64,000 nucleotides of DNA, taken from the NCBI GenBank assembly GCA_004295045.1, contig SHND01000071.1, positions 124,001 to 188,000 of the forward strand, in the 5' to 3' direction. Positions 41,137-49,664 of this stretch are shown in pieces; the first letter of the stretch is position 1, and the number at the start of each line of letters is the position of its first letter. A program made the translations under genes and the position numbers. Under the pieces are notes generated by a model, which saw only the letters and a list, made by a program, of their open reading frames with translations, did no database searches and was not told the origin of the DNA. The stretch comes from Chloroflexota bacterium. Its GTDB lineage: Bacteria > Chloroflexota > Anaerolineae > UBA4142 > SHND01.

Positions 41137-41532
41137 TCAAAACAAACTCAACTGCTCGCCGTCATCCCTTTTTTCTTTTTTCTCTTTTGCCAAAGGCGGC
41201 GGTTGTTTATAGCCGTTCGCTTCCAACCATTTCGCATCGGGAGTCCAACCCACGTCTGCAAAATCAACGCGCCCGTTTTCGTCAAAGACAACGCCCTCTT
41301 CTTCCAATAACGCGCGCTGTTTTGAACCGGTCGCGCCGCCAAGCGAAATGGTCCCGCGCGAATTGATGACGCGCTGCCATGGCACATCGTCGGGACACGC
41401 GTTCATCGCATCGCCGACACTACGCATGTCGCTCAATCCCACCATCGCGCCGAGTTGCCCGTACGTCGTCACCTTGCCGTGCGGAATTGCGCGTGCGAGG
41501 GCGTAGATTTTTTCAAAGAGAGGGTTGGTCAC
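41137..41532 (-). CDS. Alkyltransferase-like (ATL) DNA-damage protein
   Basis: The 131-residue protein is the DNA-binding domain of the Ogt/MGMT family: IYALARAIPHGKVTTYGQLG, then PDDVPWQRVINSRGTISL. The catalytic PCHR motif is replaced by PWQR, so it cannot accept alkyl groups. ATL proteins flag O6-alkylguanine for nucleotide excision repair. I prefer GTG 41532 to the open-frame ATG at 41568, because the residues in between are encoded by a repeat array. The C-terminus has a basic-acidic tail, KEKKEKRDDGEQLSLF. Confidence 0.85.
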   Translation of the reverse strand: MTNPLFEKIYALARAIPHGKVTTYGQLGAMVGLSDMRSVGDAMNACPDDVPWQRVINSRGTISLGGATGSKQRALLEEEGVVFDENGRVDFADVGWTPDAKWLEANGYKQPPPLAKEKKEKRDDGEQLSLF

Positions 41533-41534
41533 CG

Positions 41535-41605
41535 CCAATGGCTGATGGCAGATGGCAGATAGTTGCAATTTTGGCTATCTGCTATTTGCCATTCGCTATC
41601 CGCTA
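41535..41605. repeat. Degenerate repeat hairpin between trpB2 and the ATL gene
   Basis: The left arm ends GGCTGATGGCAGATGGCAG+ATAG. After a 12-base spacer the right arm begins CTATCTGCTATTTGCCATTC. The right arm matches the reverse complement of the left at about four of five positions over 27 bases, the clearest hairpin of the family. It contains the trpB2 stop codon. Confidence 0.75.
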
Positions 41606-42985
41606 GCTCGCCATCTCCACCTTCGGCAGCATCGAGATCGCCTTTTCCACTTCTTCTTTCGGATATTCGAAATCTTGCAACTGTCCGCGCATGTACGCTT
41701 CGTACCCCGCGAGGTCGAAATGCCCGTGACCGCACAGATTGAACAGAATCGTTTTCTTTTCGCCTTGCTCTTTTGCCTTTAACGCCTCTTGAATCACCAC
41801 GCGAATCGCGTGCCCCGGTTCGGGCGCGGGGAGAATCCCTTCTTCGCGCGCAAACAGCACGTTCGATTCAAAGACCGCGTTTTGCGGAACGGCGACGGCT
41901 TCAATCAATCCCTCGTCGTACAATTTGCAAACGATGGGCGCCATGCCGTGATAACGCAAACCGCCCGCGTGAATCGGCGCGGGGATGAACGACGAACCGA
42001 GCGTGTACATTTTCACGAGAGGAATAATTTGCCCCGTGTCGCCGAAATCGTATGTGTACACCCCTTTCGTCAACGAAGGCGCAGCGGTGGGTTCAGCGGC
42101 GATGATGCGCGTATTCTTGCCGCTTTTCATTTTCTCGCGCACGAATGGCAGTGCGATACCCGCAAAGTTCGAGCCGCCGCCCGCGCAGCCGACGACGATG
42201 TCGGGATACTCGTCCGCCATTTCCATTTGTCTGAGCGCTTCTTGCCCGATGATGGTTTGGTGCATCAAGACATGATTCAACACCGAGCCGAGCGAATATT
42301 TTGTGTCGTCGCGCGGCGCGGCATCCGCAACTGCTTCGCTGATCGCGAGTCCGAGCGAGCCGGTGTGTTCGGGGTCTTGGGCGAGAAATTTTTGTCCGAT
42401 GGGCGTGTCCATCGAAGGCGAAGAAACAACTTGCGCGTCGTACGTTTCCATCAAAATGCGGCGGTACGGTTTTTGACGATACGAAATCGCGACCATGTAC
42501 ACTTTACATTCGATGTCGTACAGTTTGCACGCGAACGAAAGCGCGCTGCCCCATTGTCCCGCGCCCGTTTCGGTGGTGATGCGTTTCGTGCCTGCTTGTT
42601 TGTTGTAATACGCTTGCGGCACGGCGGTATTCGGTTTGTGCGAACCCGATGGCGAAACGCCTTCGTATTTGAAATAAATGTGCGCGGGCGTGTCCAACGC
42701 TTTCTCCAAACGTCGCGCGCGAATCAACGGCGTTGGACGCCACAATTTGTATTTTTCGTACACATCTTCGGGAATGTCCACGTAATCCGTCGCGTACGGA
42801 CCGACGCCGACCTCTTGCATAATCAATTCCATCGGAAAGATCGGCGCGAAATCTTCGGGACCCACCGGCTTGCCTGTCCCCGGGTTGATGACGGGCGGCA
42901 GAGGCGTCGCAAAATCATTTTGAATGTTGTACCACTGCTTGGGCATTTCGCTTTCTTGCAAAAGATATTTTGTTTGGTCGGACAT
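41603..42985 (-). CDS. trpB2: TrpB-like pyridoxal-phosphate synthase (TrpB2 type)
   Basis: The 460-residue protein is the long TrpB2 form of the tryptophan synthase beta chain: PLIRARRLEKAL, the lysine region SPSGSHKPNTAV, TETGAGQWGSAL, the phosphate-binding GCAGGGSNF and LCGHGHFD. TrpB2 enzymes convert indole plus serine to tryptophan and are thought to salvage indole or to work alone without TrpA. A standard TrpB is encoded 2 kb upstream in the same cluster, so the organism has both types here. The start ATG 42985 follows GAGGGAATC. Confidence 0.92.
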   Translation of the reverse strand: MSDQTKYLLQESEMPKQWYNIQNDFATPLPPVINPGTGKPVGPEDFAPIFPMELIMQEVGVGPYATDYVDIPEDVYEKYKLWRPTPLIRARRLEKALDTPAHIYFKYEGVSPSGSHKPNTAVPQAYYNKQAGTKRITTETGAGQWGSALSFACKLYDIECKVYMVAISYRQKPYRRILMETYDAQVVSSPSMDTPIGQKFLAQDPEHTGSLGLAISEAVADAAPRDDTKYSLGSVLNHVLMHQTIIGQEALRQMEMADEYPDIVVGCAGGGSNFAGIALPFVREKMKSGKNTRIIAAEPTAAPSLTKGVYTYDFGDTGQIIPLVKMYTLGSSFIPAPIHAGGLRYHGMAPIVCKLYDEGLIEAVAVPQNAVFESNVLFAREEGILPAPEPGHAIRVVIQEALKAKEQGEKKTILFNLCGHGHFDLAGYEAYMRGQLQDFEYPKEEVEKAISMLPKVEMAS

Positions 42986-43007
42986 GATTCCCTCCTCTGG
43001 GATGTTC

Positions 43008-43104
43008 GCGCATCGCGTATCGCGTATCGCAAATCACAAATCGAAAATCGCCTGACACATTACCGAACCATCAAACTACCGAACTACCGCACTTTCGCAC
43101 TATA
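43008..43104. repeat. Two degenerate arrays between trpS and trpB2
   Basis: The first array has GCGTATCGCGTATCGCAAAT then CACAAATCGAAAATCG. The second has ACCGAACCATCAAACTACCG then AACTACCGCACTTTCGCACT. The units differ and the two are not inverse to each other. The trpS stop codon lies at the end of the second array. Confidence 0.6.
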
Positions 43105-44101
43105 CAACAAATCCCACATTCAACTTGGCTTTTCGCAGCGTCGGCGCGGCGCGCGTGGCTGCTTGTTCGGCAGCGCGTTGTAGAATTCCATCGAGCGCGT
43201 TCGGATCTTGCATCAACGCGTTGTAGCGTTCTTGAATCGGCTTGAGCGTTTCAATAATCACATCCGCGACCTCGCGTTTCAATTGTCCGTACAATTTCCC
43301 TTGAAAATGTTTTTCAATTTCCGTTTGTGTTTGTCCGGTCAATACTTGATAAACTGTGAGCAAATTATTCACGCCTGCCTTGCCCGGCTCATTACTGAAA
43401 ACAATCTCTTTGCCCGAATCCGTCGTTGCGCGTTTCAACACCGCCCACACTTGGTCGGGCGAATCGAGCAGACCGACCGCGTGATGTTTTTGGTCGCTCG
43501 CGATGCTCTTGGACATTTTCACCGTCGGGTCGTCAAAGCCCATGATGCGCGCGCCAACTTTTGGAATCGTGCCTTCGGGCAACACAAACGTTTCGCCGTA
43601 CAGTGTATTAAAGCGCTGCGCGACATCGCGCGTCAATTCGATATGCTGCTTTTGGTCTTCGCCCACCGGCACGCAATCGGCTTGATACAACAGAATATCG
43701 GCTGCCATCAACACGGGATAATCCAACAATCCTGTACTGACACTTTCCAATTTCGCGGACTTGTCTTTGTACTGCGTCATGCGCTCGAGCCAACCAATCG
43801 GCGTGACACAATTCAAAATCCACGCGAGTTCCGCGTGGGCTGGCACATGCGATTGCACAAACAACAAACTTTTTTGCGGGTCAATCCCGCACGCCAACAA
43901 CACAGCCGCCGCTTGTCGAATTTTTCCGCGCAGCACGTTCGGGTCTTGATACAGCGTAATCGCGTGCAAATCAACGATACAAAAAATATTGTCGTACAAA
44001 TCTTGTTCGGCGACCCAGCGTTTCACCGCGCCGATATAATTGCCGATGTGAAAATCGCCGGTAGGTTGAATCCCTGAAAAGACAATTTTTCTTGTTGTCA
44101 T
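43100..44101 (-). CDS. trpS: Tryptophanyl-tRNA synthetase
   Basis: The 333-residue class Ic synthetase has the HIGH-type motif GDFHIGNYIGA, LLYQADCVPVGEDQKQHIEL, and the KMSKS motif in TVKMSKSIASD. It charges tRNA-Trp in the cytoplasm. I start at ATG 44101 (MTTRKIVFSGIQPTG), the normal family start; the open frame to 44326 overlaps trpA. It lies in the tryptophan cluster after trpA, so the Trp-specific T-box 7 kb upstream may control it. Confidence 0.95.
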   Translation of the reverse strand: MTTRKIVFSGIQPTGDFHIGNYIGAVKRWVAEQDLYDNIFCIVDLHAITLYQDPNVLRGKIRQAAAVLLACGIDPQKSLLFVQSHVPAHAELAWILNCVTPIGWLERMTQYKDKSAKLESVSTGLLDYPVLMAADILLYQADCVPVGEDQKQHIELTRDVAQRFNTLYGETFVLPEGTIPKVGARIMGFDDPTVKMSKSIASDQKHHAVGLLDSPDQVWAVLKRATTDSGKEIVFSNEPGKAGVNNLLTVYQVLTGQTQTEIEKHFQGKLYGQLKREVADVIIETLKPIQERYNALMQDPNALDGILQRAAEQAATRAAPTLRKAKLNVGFVV

Positions 44102-44162
44102 AAAAAATCTCCATGCGGAACGAATTGAATTAAAAAAAGCAAAGCAATGGACTGATTCAAAG

Positions 44163-44948
44163 TTATCGGACTGCCGCTGCCAACTCTTGAATGAACGCGC
44201 GCGCGTTTTTCGCCGCGTTCGACGCCTCCCCAAATTTTGCCACGAGCGCGCTGCCCACGATGACGCCATCCGCGAATTGCGCCACGCGCCGCGCGTGTTC
44301 CGCGCTCGAGATGCCAAACCCAACACACAAGGGTTTGTCCGTTACTGCGCGCGTGCGCGTAACAAAATCTTCTAACCCTTCCGCCAATCCATTTCGCGCA
44401 CCCGTAACCCCCGTGAGCGAAACGAGATACAAAAAGCCGCGCGTCGCTTTGGTAATTTTCTTCAAGCGTTCCTCGCTGCTCGTCGGTGCGGCGAGAAAAA
44501 CGACATGCAAATCTTGAGAGTGTGCGGCGTTCTGCAATTCTTCCGCCTCTTCCATCGGCAAATCGGGAACAATCACGCCGTCCGCGCCCGCTTCAAACGC
44601 ATCGCGCGCAAATTTTTTCAAATCGTATTGCAAAAGCGGATTGTAATAGCCCATCAGCACAAGCGGAATTGTAACACCATTCGCGCGCGCATCTTGCACC
44701 ATCTCTAAACATTTTTTGAGCGTCATGCCATTCTGTAACGCCACCTGCGTCGCGTGTTGAACCACGGGCCCATCCGCGAGCGGGTCGCTGAACGGAATCC
44801 CCAACTCTAAAACATCCGCGCCCGCCTCTTGCGCCACGCGAATCAACTCGCGCGAAATGTTGATACTCGGATACCCCAACGGCAAGTACGGCATCAATGC
44901 CGCGCGTTTATTTTTTAATTCTCTGAACGTTTCGTCAATGCGATTCAT
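44163..44948 (-). CDS. trpA: Tryptophan synthase alpha chain
   Basis: The 261-residue TIM barrel has the catalytic glutamate in DVLELGIPFSDPLADGP, with the second acid Asp in SDPLADG. GYYNPLLQYDLKKFA and LCVGFGISSAEHARRV (phosphate site) follow. It splits indole-3-glycerol phosphate and channels indole to TrpB, encoded immediately upstream. Length is normal. Confidence 0.95.
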   Translation of the reverse strand: MNRIDETFRELKNKRAALMPYLPLGYPSINISRELIRVAQEAGADVLELGIPFSDPLADGPVVQHATQVALQNGMTLKKCLEMVQDARANGVTIPLVLMGYYNPLLQYDLKKFARDAFEAGADGVIVPDLPMEEAEELQNAAHSQDLHVVFLAAPTSSEERLKKITKATRGFLYLVSLTGVTGARNGLAEGLEDFVTRTRAVTDKPLCVGFGISSAEHARRVAQFADGVIVGSALVAKFGEASNAAKNARAFIQELAAAVR

Positions 44949-44954
44949 GTGGAT

Positions 44955-45040
44955 TCATGATTTTTGATTTGTGACTTGTGATTTTCAGCCATACTACGCG
45001 CGCCAAAATCATAAATCCGAAATCATAAATCAGAAATTTC
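44955..45040. repeat. Degenerate repeat hairpin between trpB and trpA
   Basis: The left arm is GATTTTTGATTTGTGACTTG then TGATTTTC. The right arm is AAAATCATAAATCCGAAATC then ATAAATCAGAAATTTC. The arms are degenerate inverses with an ATTTGTG-like unit. The right arm encodes the last residues (KEISDL) and the stop of trpB. Confidence 0.7.
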
Positions 45041-46195
45041 TTTCATCACCGTCTGCAAATCTTTGTCCCCGCGCCCCGACAAATTCACAATCACAATTTC
45101 ATCGCGTTTCATTTCCGGCGCGCGTTTCAATACTTCGGCGACCGCGTGCGCGGATTCCAACGCGGGAATGATGCCTTCATAATGCGAAATTTTTTGGAAC
45201 GCGTCAAGCGCCTCTTCATCCGTCGCGTAGGTGTAGCCCGCGCGTTCCGTTTCAAAAAATTCCGCATGTTCGGGTCCAACGGCAGGGTAATCAAGTCCGG
45301 CGCTGATGGAATGAGTTTCGCGCACCTGTCCATCCTCCGATTGTAAAAGATACGTGTATGTGCCGTGCAACACGCCGACACCGCGTTCGGCAAAACGCGC
45401 CGCATGTTTTCCCGATTCGATTCCGTGTCCGCCTGCTTCGACGCCAATGAATTCCACTTCATCGTCACGAAAGGCGTCGAACAAGCCGATCGAATTGCTG
45501 CCCCCGCCCACGCACGCAATCAACGTCGTCGGCATTTTTCCTTCCGCGTCCAAAATTTGTTGTTTCGCTTCGCGCCCAATCACACTTTGAAATTCGCGTA
45601 CCATCGTCGGATAGGGATGCGGACCGAGCGCGGAACCAAGAAGATAATGCGTCGTGCGAACATTCGTCACCCAATCGCGCAGCGCTTCGTTAATCGCATC
45701 TTTTAACGTGCGGCTGCCCGCGTTCACCTCGCGCACCTCCGCGCCGAGCAATTTCATCCTAAAAACATTCGGCTGTTGGCGCGCAATGTCGTCGGTTCCC
45801 ATGTACACCACACATCCGAGTCCCAACATCGCGCACGTTGCCGCCGTCGCGACGCCGTGCTGTCCGGCGCCCGTTTCGGCGACGATGCGCGTTTTATTCA
45901 TCCGCTTGGCGAGCAAACCTTGCCCCAACGCGTTATTGATTTTGTGCGCGCCCGTGTGCGCCAAATCTTCGCGCTTGAAATAAATTTTCGCGCCGCCGCA
46001 CACTTCCGTCAGCCGTTTCGCAAAATACAACGGCGTCGGACGCCCCACAAATTTTTTTAGTAATTCTTGAAACTCGCGGTGAAATTCTGTGTCAGCGCGC
46101 GCGTCCGCGTACGCTTGTTCCAATTCCGCGAGCGCGGGCATCAACGTTTCGGGAACGTATTGTCCGCCGAATTTTCCAAAACGACCTTTTGACAT
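45023..46195 (-). CDS. trpB: Tryptophan synthase beta chain (TrpB1 type)
   Basis: The 390-residue PLP enzyme has GRFGKFGGQYVPETLMPAL at the N-terminus, the Schiff-base lysine in HTGAHKINNALGQ, AETGAGQHGVATA and the phosphate-binding CVGGGSNSIGLF. It joins indole and serine and should form the alpha2beta2 complex with TrpA. I start at ATG 46195; the open frame to 46252 is translated repeat DNA. The last residues are encoded by the degenerate repeat that follows. Confidence 0.95.
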   Translation of the reverse strand: MSKGRFGKFGGQYVPETLMPALAELEQAYADARADTEFHREFQELLKKFVGRPTPLYFAKRLTEVCGGAKIYFKREDLAHTGAHKINNALGQGLLAKRMNKTRIVAETGAGQHGVATAATCAMLGLGCVVYMGTDDIARQQPNVFRMKLLGAEVREVNAGSRTLKDAINEALRDWVTNVRTTHYLLGSALGPHPYPTMVREFQSVIGREAKQQILDAEGKMPTTLIACVGGGSNSIGLFDAFRDDEVEFIGVEAGGHGIESGKHAARFAERGVGVLHGTYTYLLQSEDGQVRETHSISAGLDYPAVGPEHAEFFETERAGYTYATDEEALDAFQKISHYEGIIPALESAHAVAEVLKRAPEMKRDEIVIVNLSGRGDKDLQTVMKEISDL

Positions 46196-46198
46196 TGT

Positions 46199-46270
46199 TG
46201 AGGAAGTGAGGGGGTGAAGGGGTGAAGGGTGACATCGCGCGCATCTCTTCACCTCTTCACCTCTTCACTT
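46199..46270. repeat. Degenerate repeat hairpin between trpF and trpB
   Basis: The left arm is GTGAGGGGGTGAAGGGGTGA then AGGGTGAC. The right arm is TCTCTTCACCTCTTCACCTC then TTCACTTG. These are close inverses with a TCTTCACC unit and an 11-base spacer. The right arm encodes the last codons of trpF. The element also occupies the place where a trpB leader would be. Confidence 0.72.
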
Positions 46271-46895
46271 GATTTATAAACTCTCTTACTTTCACATGGT
46301 CTTTCAACCCCGGCGCGCGTTCGACGCCGCTCGAAACATCCACGCCGAACGGCTGCACCAGCTCAATCGCCGCGCGCACATTTTCGGGGTTCAATCCTCC
46401 TGCAAGCAAAATCGGAAACGCTTTGGCAATTTCGCGCGCAACACTCCAATCCGCGACTGTGCCGTTTCCCCCCGGCAATTTCGCGGGCGGCGCGTCGGCG
46501 ATGAACGCGGGCAAGTTGCCATTCACGGACGCGCGATAGTTTGCCATCACTGTACGCGCCGTGTCAAGGTCTGTCGCTTGAATGGATTTGTACGCGCGCG
46601 TCCCCAGCTCGCGCACCATCTCTGGCGATTCTCTGCCGTGCAGTTGCGCCAAATCGAGCGCCGCCGTTTCCATCACTGCGCGCAAATGTTCCAGCGATTC
46701 GTTCACGAAAACGCCCACGACTTTAATTTCGAATTTCGAATTTCGAATTTCGAATACGAGATTGCGCGCTTGTTCCGGCGTCACGTAACGCGGACTCGGC
46801 GGATAAAAAATAAAGCCGAGCATATCCGCGCCCGCGTCAATCGCCGCGCGCGCGTCGTCAATGTTGGTAATGCCGCAGATTTTTACAATCGTCAT
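46257..46895 (-). CDS. trpF: Phosphoribosylanthranilate isomerase
   Basis: The 212-residue TIM barrel has IVKICGITNIDDARAAIDAG (catalytic Cys), VGVFVNESLEHL, LAQLHG with the catalytic Asp region ATDLDTARTVM, and PFGVDVSSGVERAPGLKDH. It isomerises phosphoribosylanthranilate to CdRP. Residues about 45-58 (VFEIRNSKFEIK) are encoded by a GAATTTC tandem repeat inserted in frame where other TrpF proteins have a short loop. The gene lies 17 bases after trpC. Confidence 0.93.
   Translation of the reverse strand: MTIVKICGITNIDDARAAIDAGADMLGFIFYPPSPRYVTPEQARNLVFEIRNSKFEIKVVGVFVNESLEHLRAVMETAALDLAQLHGRESPEMVRELGTRAYKSIQATDLDTARTVMANYRASVNGNLPAFIADAPPAKLPGGNGTVADWSVAREIAKAFPILLAGGLNPENVRAAIELVQPFGVDVSSGVERAPGLKDHVKVREFINQVKR
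46719..46762. repeat. Tandem repeat inserted in frame in trpF
   Basis: Four copies of the 8-bp unit GAATTTCG (TTTCGAATTTCGAATTTCGA core) lie within the trpF frame. Eight-base units should break the frame, but the total insertion keeps it. The unit type matches the intergenic junction arrays. Confidence 0.7.
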
Positions 46896-46912
46896 TGGTT
46901 GTTAGTTATTCG

Positions 46913-47701
46913 TCATTCGTCTCTTTTCACACTCATCAACTCTCTCACCTTTTCTCCCACATCCGCCGCGCGCATCAACGCTTCGCCTACCAACACCGCA
47001 CCCGCGCCCGCGTTGCGCGCGCGTTCGACATCGGCGCGCGTAAAAATGCCGCTTTCGCTCACGGCAATTTTTTCGCGCGGAATTTTTGGCGCGAGATTTT
47101 CTGTAACGACCAAATCCACCGTGAAATCCGCAAGATTGCGATTGTTGATGCCGATGATGTGGGCGTCGGATTTCAACGCGCGTTCGAGTTCGCGTTCGTC
47201 GTGAATTTCCACCAGCGCAGCCATTTCGAACGCTTGCGCCAATTCACGATACGCGCGCAGCTGTGCATCATCCAAAATTCGCACAATCAACAAAATCGCG
47301 TCGGCTTGGAGCGCGCGCGATTCATACACTTGATATTCGTCAATGATGAAATCTTTGCGTAATAACGGAACGTCCGCGCCAACGCGCGCTGCTTTGAGAT
47401 TATTCAAATCGCCTTTGAAAAATTGGCGATCCGTGAGAACCGAAATTGCGGACGCGCCATTTTCGTCGTACACACGCGCGATTTTTACCGGATCCGCATT
47501 CGCGTTCAAATCGCCGCGCGAAGGGGATGCGGGTTTGATTTCGGCGATGAGCGCCACACATTCTCCTCCGCGTAACGCGTCCGCGAAATTTTTTACCGGC
47601 GGCGAATTTTCTGCGCGCGCGCGAAATTCATTTTGCGAAATCCGCGCGCGCCGTTTTTCAATTTCCGCGCGTTTCACGCGCACAATGTCATCGAGAATCA
47701 T
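46913..47701 (-). CDS. trpC: Indole-3-glycerol-phosphate synthase
   Basis: The 262-residue TIM barrel has ALIAEIKPASPSRGDL (catalytic Glu and Lys), PLLRKDFIIDEYQVYE, HIIGINNRNLADFTVDL and AVSESGIFTRADVERA. It closes the indole ring from CdRP. Length is normal. It precedes trpF by 17 bases. Confidence 0.95.
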   Translation of the reverse strand: MILDDIVRVKRAEIEKRRARISQNEFRARAENSPPVKNFADALRGGECVALIAEIKPASPSRGDLNANADPVKIARVYDENGASAISVLTDRQFFKGDLNNLKAARVGADVPLLRKDFIIDEYQVYESRALQADAILLIVRILDDAQLRAYRELAQAFEMAALVEIHDERELERALKSDAHIIGINNRNLADFTVDLVVTENLAPKIPREKIAVSESGIFTRADVERARNAGAGAVLVGEALMRAADVGEKVRELMSVKRDE

Positions 47702-47862
47702 GTTGAGGTGGCACAGTACATTTCAATTTTCACGCGTAGGAGAGCGCTCTCTAGCGCGGCGTCTCGAAAATGGCGTAACCACTCAGCGCTATCAAGCGGG
47801 GTTCACTTGCGAACCTCTTTTTACGCAGACTTGAGACATGTTGAGACCCGGTATATCCCATT

Positions 47863-47934
47863 TTGGACACGGATAACACAGATGGCACAGATGGTGTTTT
47901 TTTTCTGTGTCAATCCGCGAAATCTGTGTCCCAA
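47863..47934. repeat. Palindromic CACAGATGGCACAGATGG element between trpD and trpC
   Basis: TTGGACACGGATAACACAGA and GGCACAGATGGTG face TTTTCTGTGTCAATCCGCGA and AATCTGTGTCCCAA, giving a 70-base imperfect palindrome with TTGGACAC/GTGTCCCAA ends. It is the main feature of the 269-base trpD-trpC gap (47702-47970), which is otherwise empty. It could act as an attenuating hairpin inside the operon. Confidence 0.65.
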
Positions 47935-47970
47935 AGATTGAAATTGTGATGTACTGTGACAGGTGACGGT

Positions 47971-49647
47971 TCACGTTTGACGATACGAATTACTCAACGC
48001 CACCAAATTTTCCATCGCGGCATACGCGCGTCCCGAATCAAGCGCATCGTTCGCGAGTTCCAAACCTTCGCGCAAATCGTTTGCTTTGCCGCCTGCGACA
48101 AGCGCGGCGGCGGCGTTCAAAATGACCACATCGCGTTTCGCGCCGCGTTCTTCGCCGCGCAAAATTTGACGCGCAATGTTCGCGTTTTCTTGAGGATTGC
48201 CGCCGCGCAATTCCTCGCGCGCCGCGCGTTCCAAACCGAGTTCGCGCGCGTCGAGCGTTTCGGTATGCACGATGCCGTTCGTGAAAAAGGTGATGTGATT
48301 TTCCGAAGTGGTGGTGAGTTCGTCGAGACCATCCGCGCTGTGAAACACAAATGCCGCGCGGCTGCCGAGCGATTTTAGCACATGCGCCATTGTTCCGGCG
48401 TACGCGCCATCGAACACGCCGATGATTTGCGCGGGCGCGTACGCGGGATTCGTCAATGGTCCCAAAATGTTAAACACCGTTCGCACGCCGAGTTCTTTGC
48501 GGACGGGCGCGACATTTTTCATTGCAGGGTGCAATTTCGGCGCAAACAAAAAGCCGATGCCCACCTCGTCAATGCAGCGCGCGCTTTGTTCGGGCGTCAA
48601 ATCAAAATTTACGCCGAGCGCTTCCAAAACATCCGCGCTGCCCGATTGTCCCGAAATCGCGCGGTTGCCGTGTTTCGCCACACCAAGCCCCGCGCCCGCG
48701 ATGACGAACGCGGCGGTGGTGGAGATATTGAACGTTCCCGATTTGTCGCCGCCAGTTCCGGCGGTGTCCACCAAATCAGTGCGCTGCGGCGAAACGCGCA
48801 CAGCTTTGTCGCGCATCACGCGCGCACAGCCCGCGATTTCCTCCATCGTTTCCCCTTTCAAACGCAGCGCGACAAGAAACGCGGACATTTGCGCGGGCGT
48901 TGCAGCGCCGTCCATGATTTCTTGCATCACGCTTTCTGCTTCGAGCTGCGACAGATTTTTTCCTTCCATCAGTTTGGCGATGGCTTCGCGGATCATGAGT
49001 TTTTCTCCTGTTGAAGGTTGAAGATTGAAAGTTTGTGTCGTCGGAATTGACGCAGCACGAGAACTTGGAACGTTCAACTTGATACTTATGACTTCAAGAA
49101 AATTTTTCAACAATTGTTTGCCGTGCGGTGTGAGAATTGATTCGGGATGAAATTGCACGCCGAACATTGGCGCGGTTTTGTGCTGCAAGCCCATCACTTC
49201 ACCTTGGTCAGTGAACGCGGTGACGACGAGCGGTTCGGGCAGCGGCTCTTGGACAATCAGCGAGTGATAGCGCCCCGCTTCAAACGGATTTGGCATCCCC
49301 TCAAACAAACCGCGCCCGCGATGAAAGACGCGCGATGTTTTGCCGTGCATCAAACGCGGCGCGCGTGTGACCGTTCCGCCGAATACATACCCCATACATT
49401 GATGCCCAAGACACACACCAAGAATCGGAATCGTTTGATGCAATTCACGAATCACCGCGTTCGATATTCCCGCTTCAGTCGGTTCGCCGGGGCCGGGCGA
49501 AATGACAATATGCGACGGATTCAGCGCGCGAATTTCGTCGAGCGTAATTTGGTCATTGCGAAACACGCGCAGCTCCGTGCCGAGTTCGCCGAGATATTGC
49601 ACGAGGTTGTAAGTGAATGAATCGTAATTGTCTATGACGAGAATCAT
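47971..49647 (-). CDS. trpGD: Anthranilate synthase glutaminase fused in frame to anthranilate phosphoribosyltransferase
   Basis: One 558-residue frame starts at ATG 49647 (GGAG eight bases upstream). Residues 1-186 are TrpG, with the class I amidotransferase triad Cys79 (ILGVCLGHQ), His168 and Glu170 (QFHPES). Residues 218-558 are TrpD, with GTGGDKSGTFNIST for PRPP binding. The linker 187-217 (VISIKLNVPSSRAASIPTTQ and on) is repeat DNA read through. An internal ATG at 48996 has AGGAG at ideal spacing, so TrpD may also be made alone. TrpG should pair with TrpE; TrpD adds phosphoribose to anthranilate. Confidence 0.93.
   Translation of the reverse strand: MILVIDNYDSFTYNLVQYLGELGTELRVFRNDQITLDEIRALNPSHIVISPGPGEPTEAGISNAVIRELHQTIPILGVCLGHQCMGYVFGGTVTRAPRLMHGKTSRVFHRGRGLFEGMPNPFEAGRYHSLIVQEPLPEPLVVTAFTDQGEVMGLQHKTAPMFGVQFHPESILTPHGKQLLKNFLEVISIKLNVPSSRAASIPTTQTFNLQPSTGEKLMIREAIAKLMEGKNLSQLEAESVMQEIMDGAATPAQMSAFLVALRLKGETMEEIAGCARVMRDKAVRVSPQRTDLVDTAGTGGDKSGTFNISTTAAFVIAGAGLGVAKHGNRAISGQSGSADVLEALGVNFDLTPEQSARCIDEVGIGFLFAPKLHPAMKNVAPVRKELGVRTVFNILGPLTNPAYAPAQIIGVFDGAYAGTMAHVLKSLGSRAAFVFHSADGLDELTTTSENHITFFTNGIVHTETLDARELGLERAAREELRGGNPQENANIARQILRGEERGAKRDVVILNAAAALVAGGKANDLREGLELANDALDSGRAYAAMENLVALSNSYRQT
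49009..49083. repeat. Degenerate repeat forming the trpG-trpD linker
   Basis: The left arm is GTTGAAGGTTGAAGATTGAA then AGTTTG. The right arm is GAACTTGGAACGTTCAACTT then GATACTT. The arms are loosely inverse. The element lies inside the trpGD frame and carries no stop codon in that frame. Confidence 0.65.
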
Positions 49648-49664
49648 GAGAACTCCAAGTTGAT

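Noticed and set aside
41789..43183. 464-codon open frame on the plus strand
   Set aside because: It lies antisense to trpB2, which has clear motifs. The frame is open because GCGC-rich codons avoid stops on the opposite strand.
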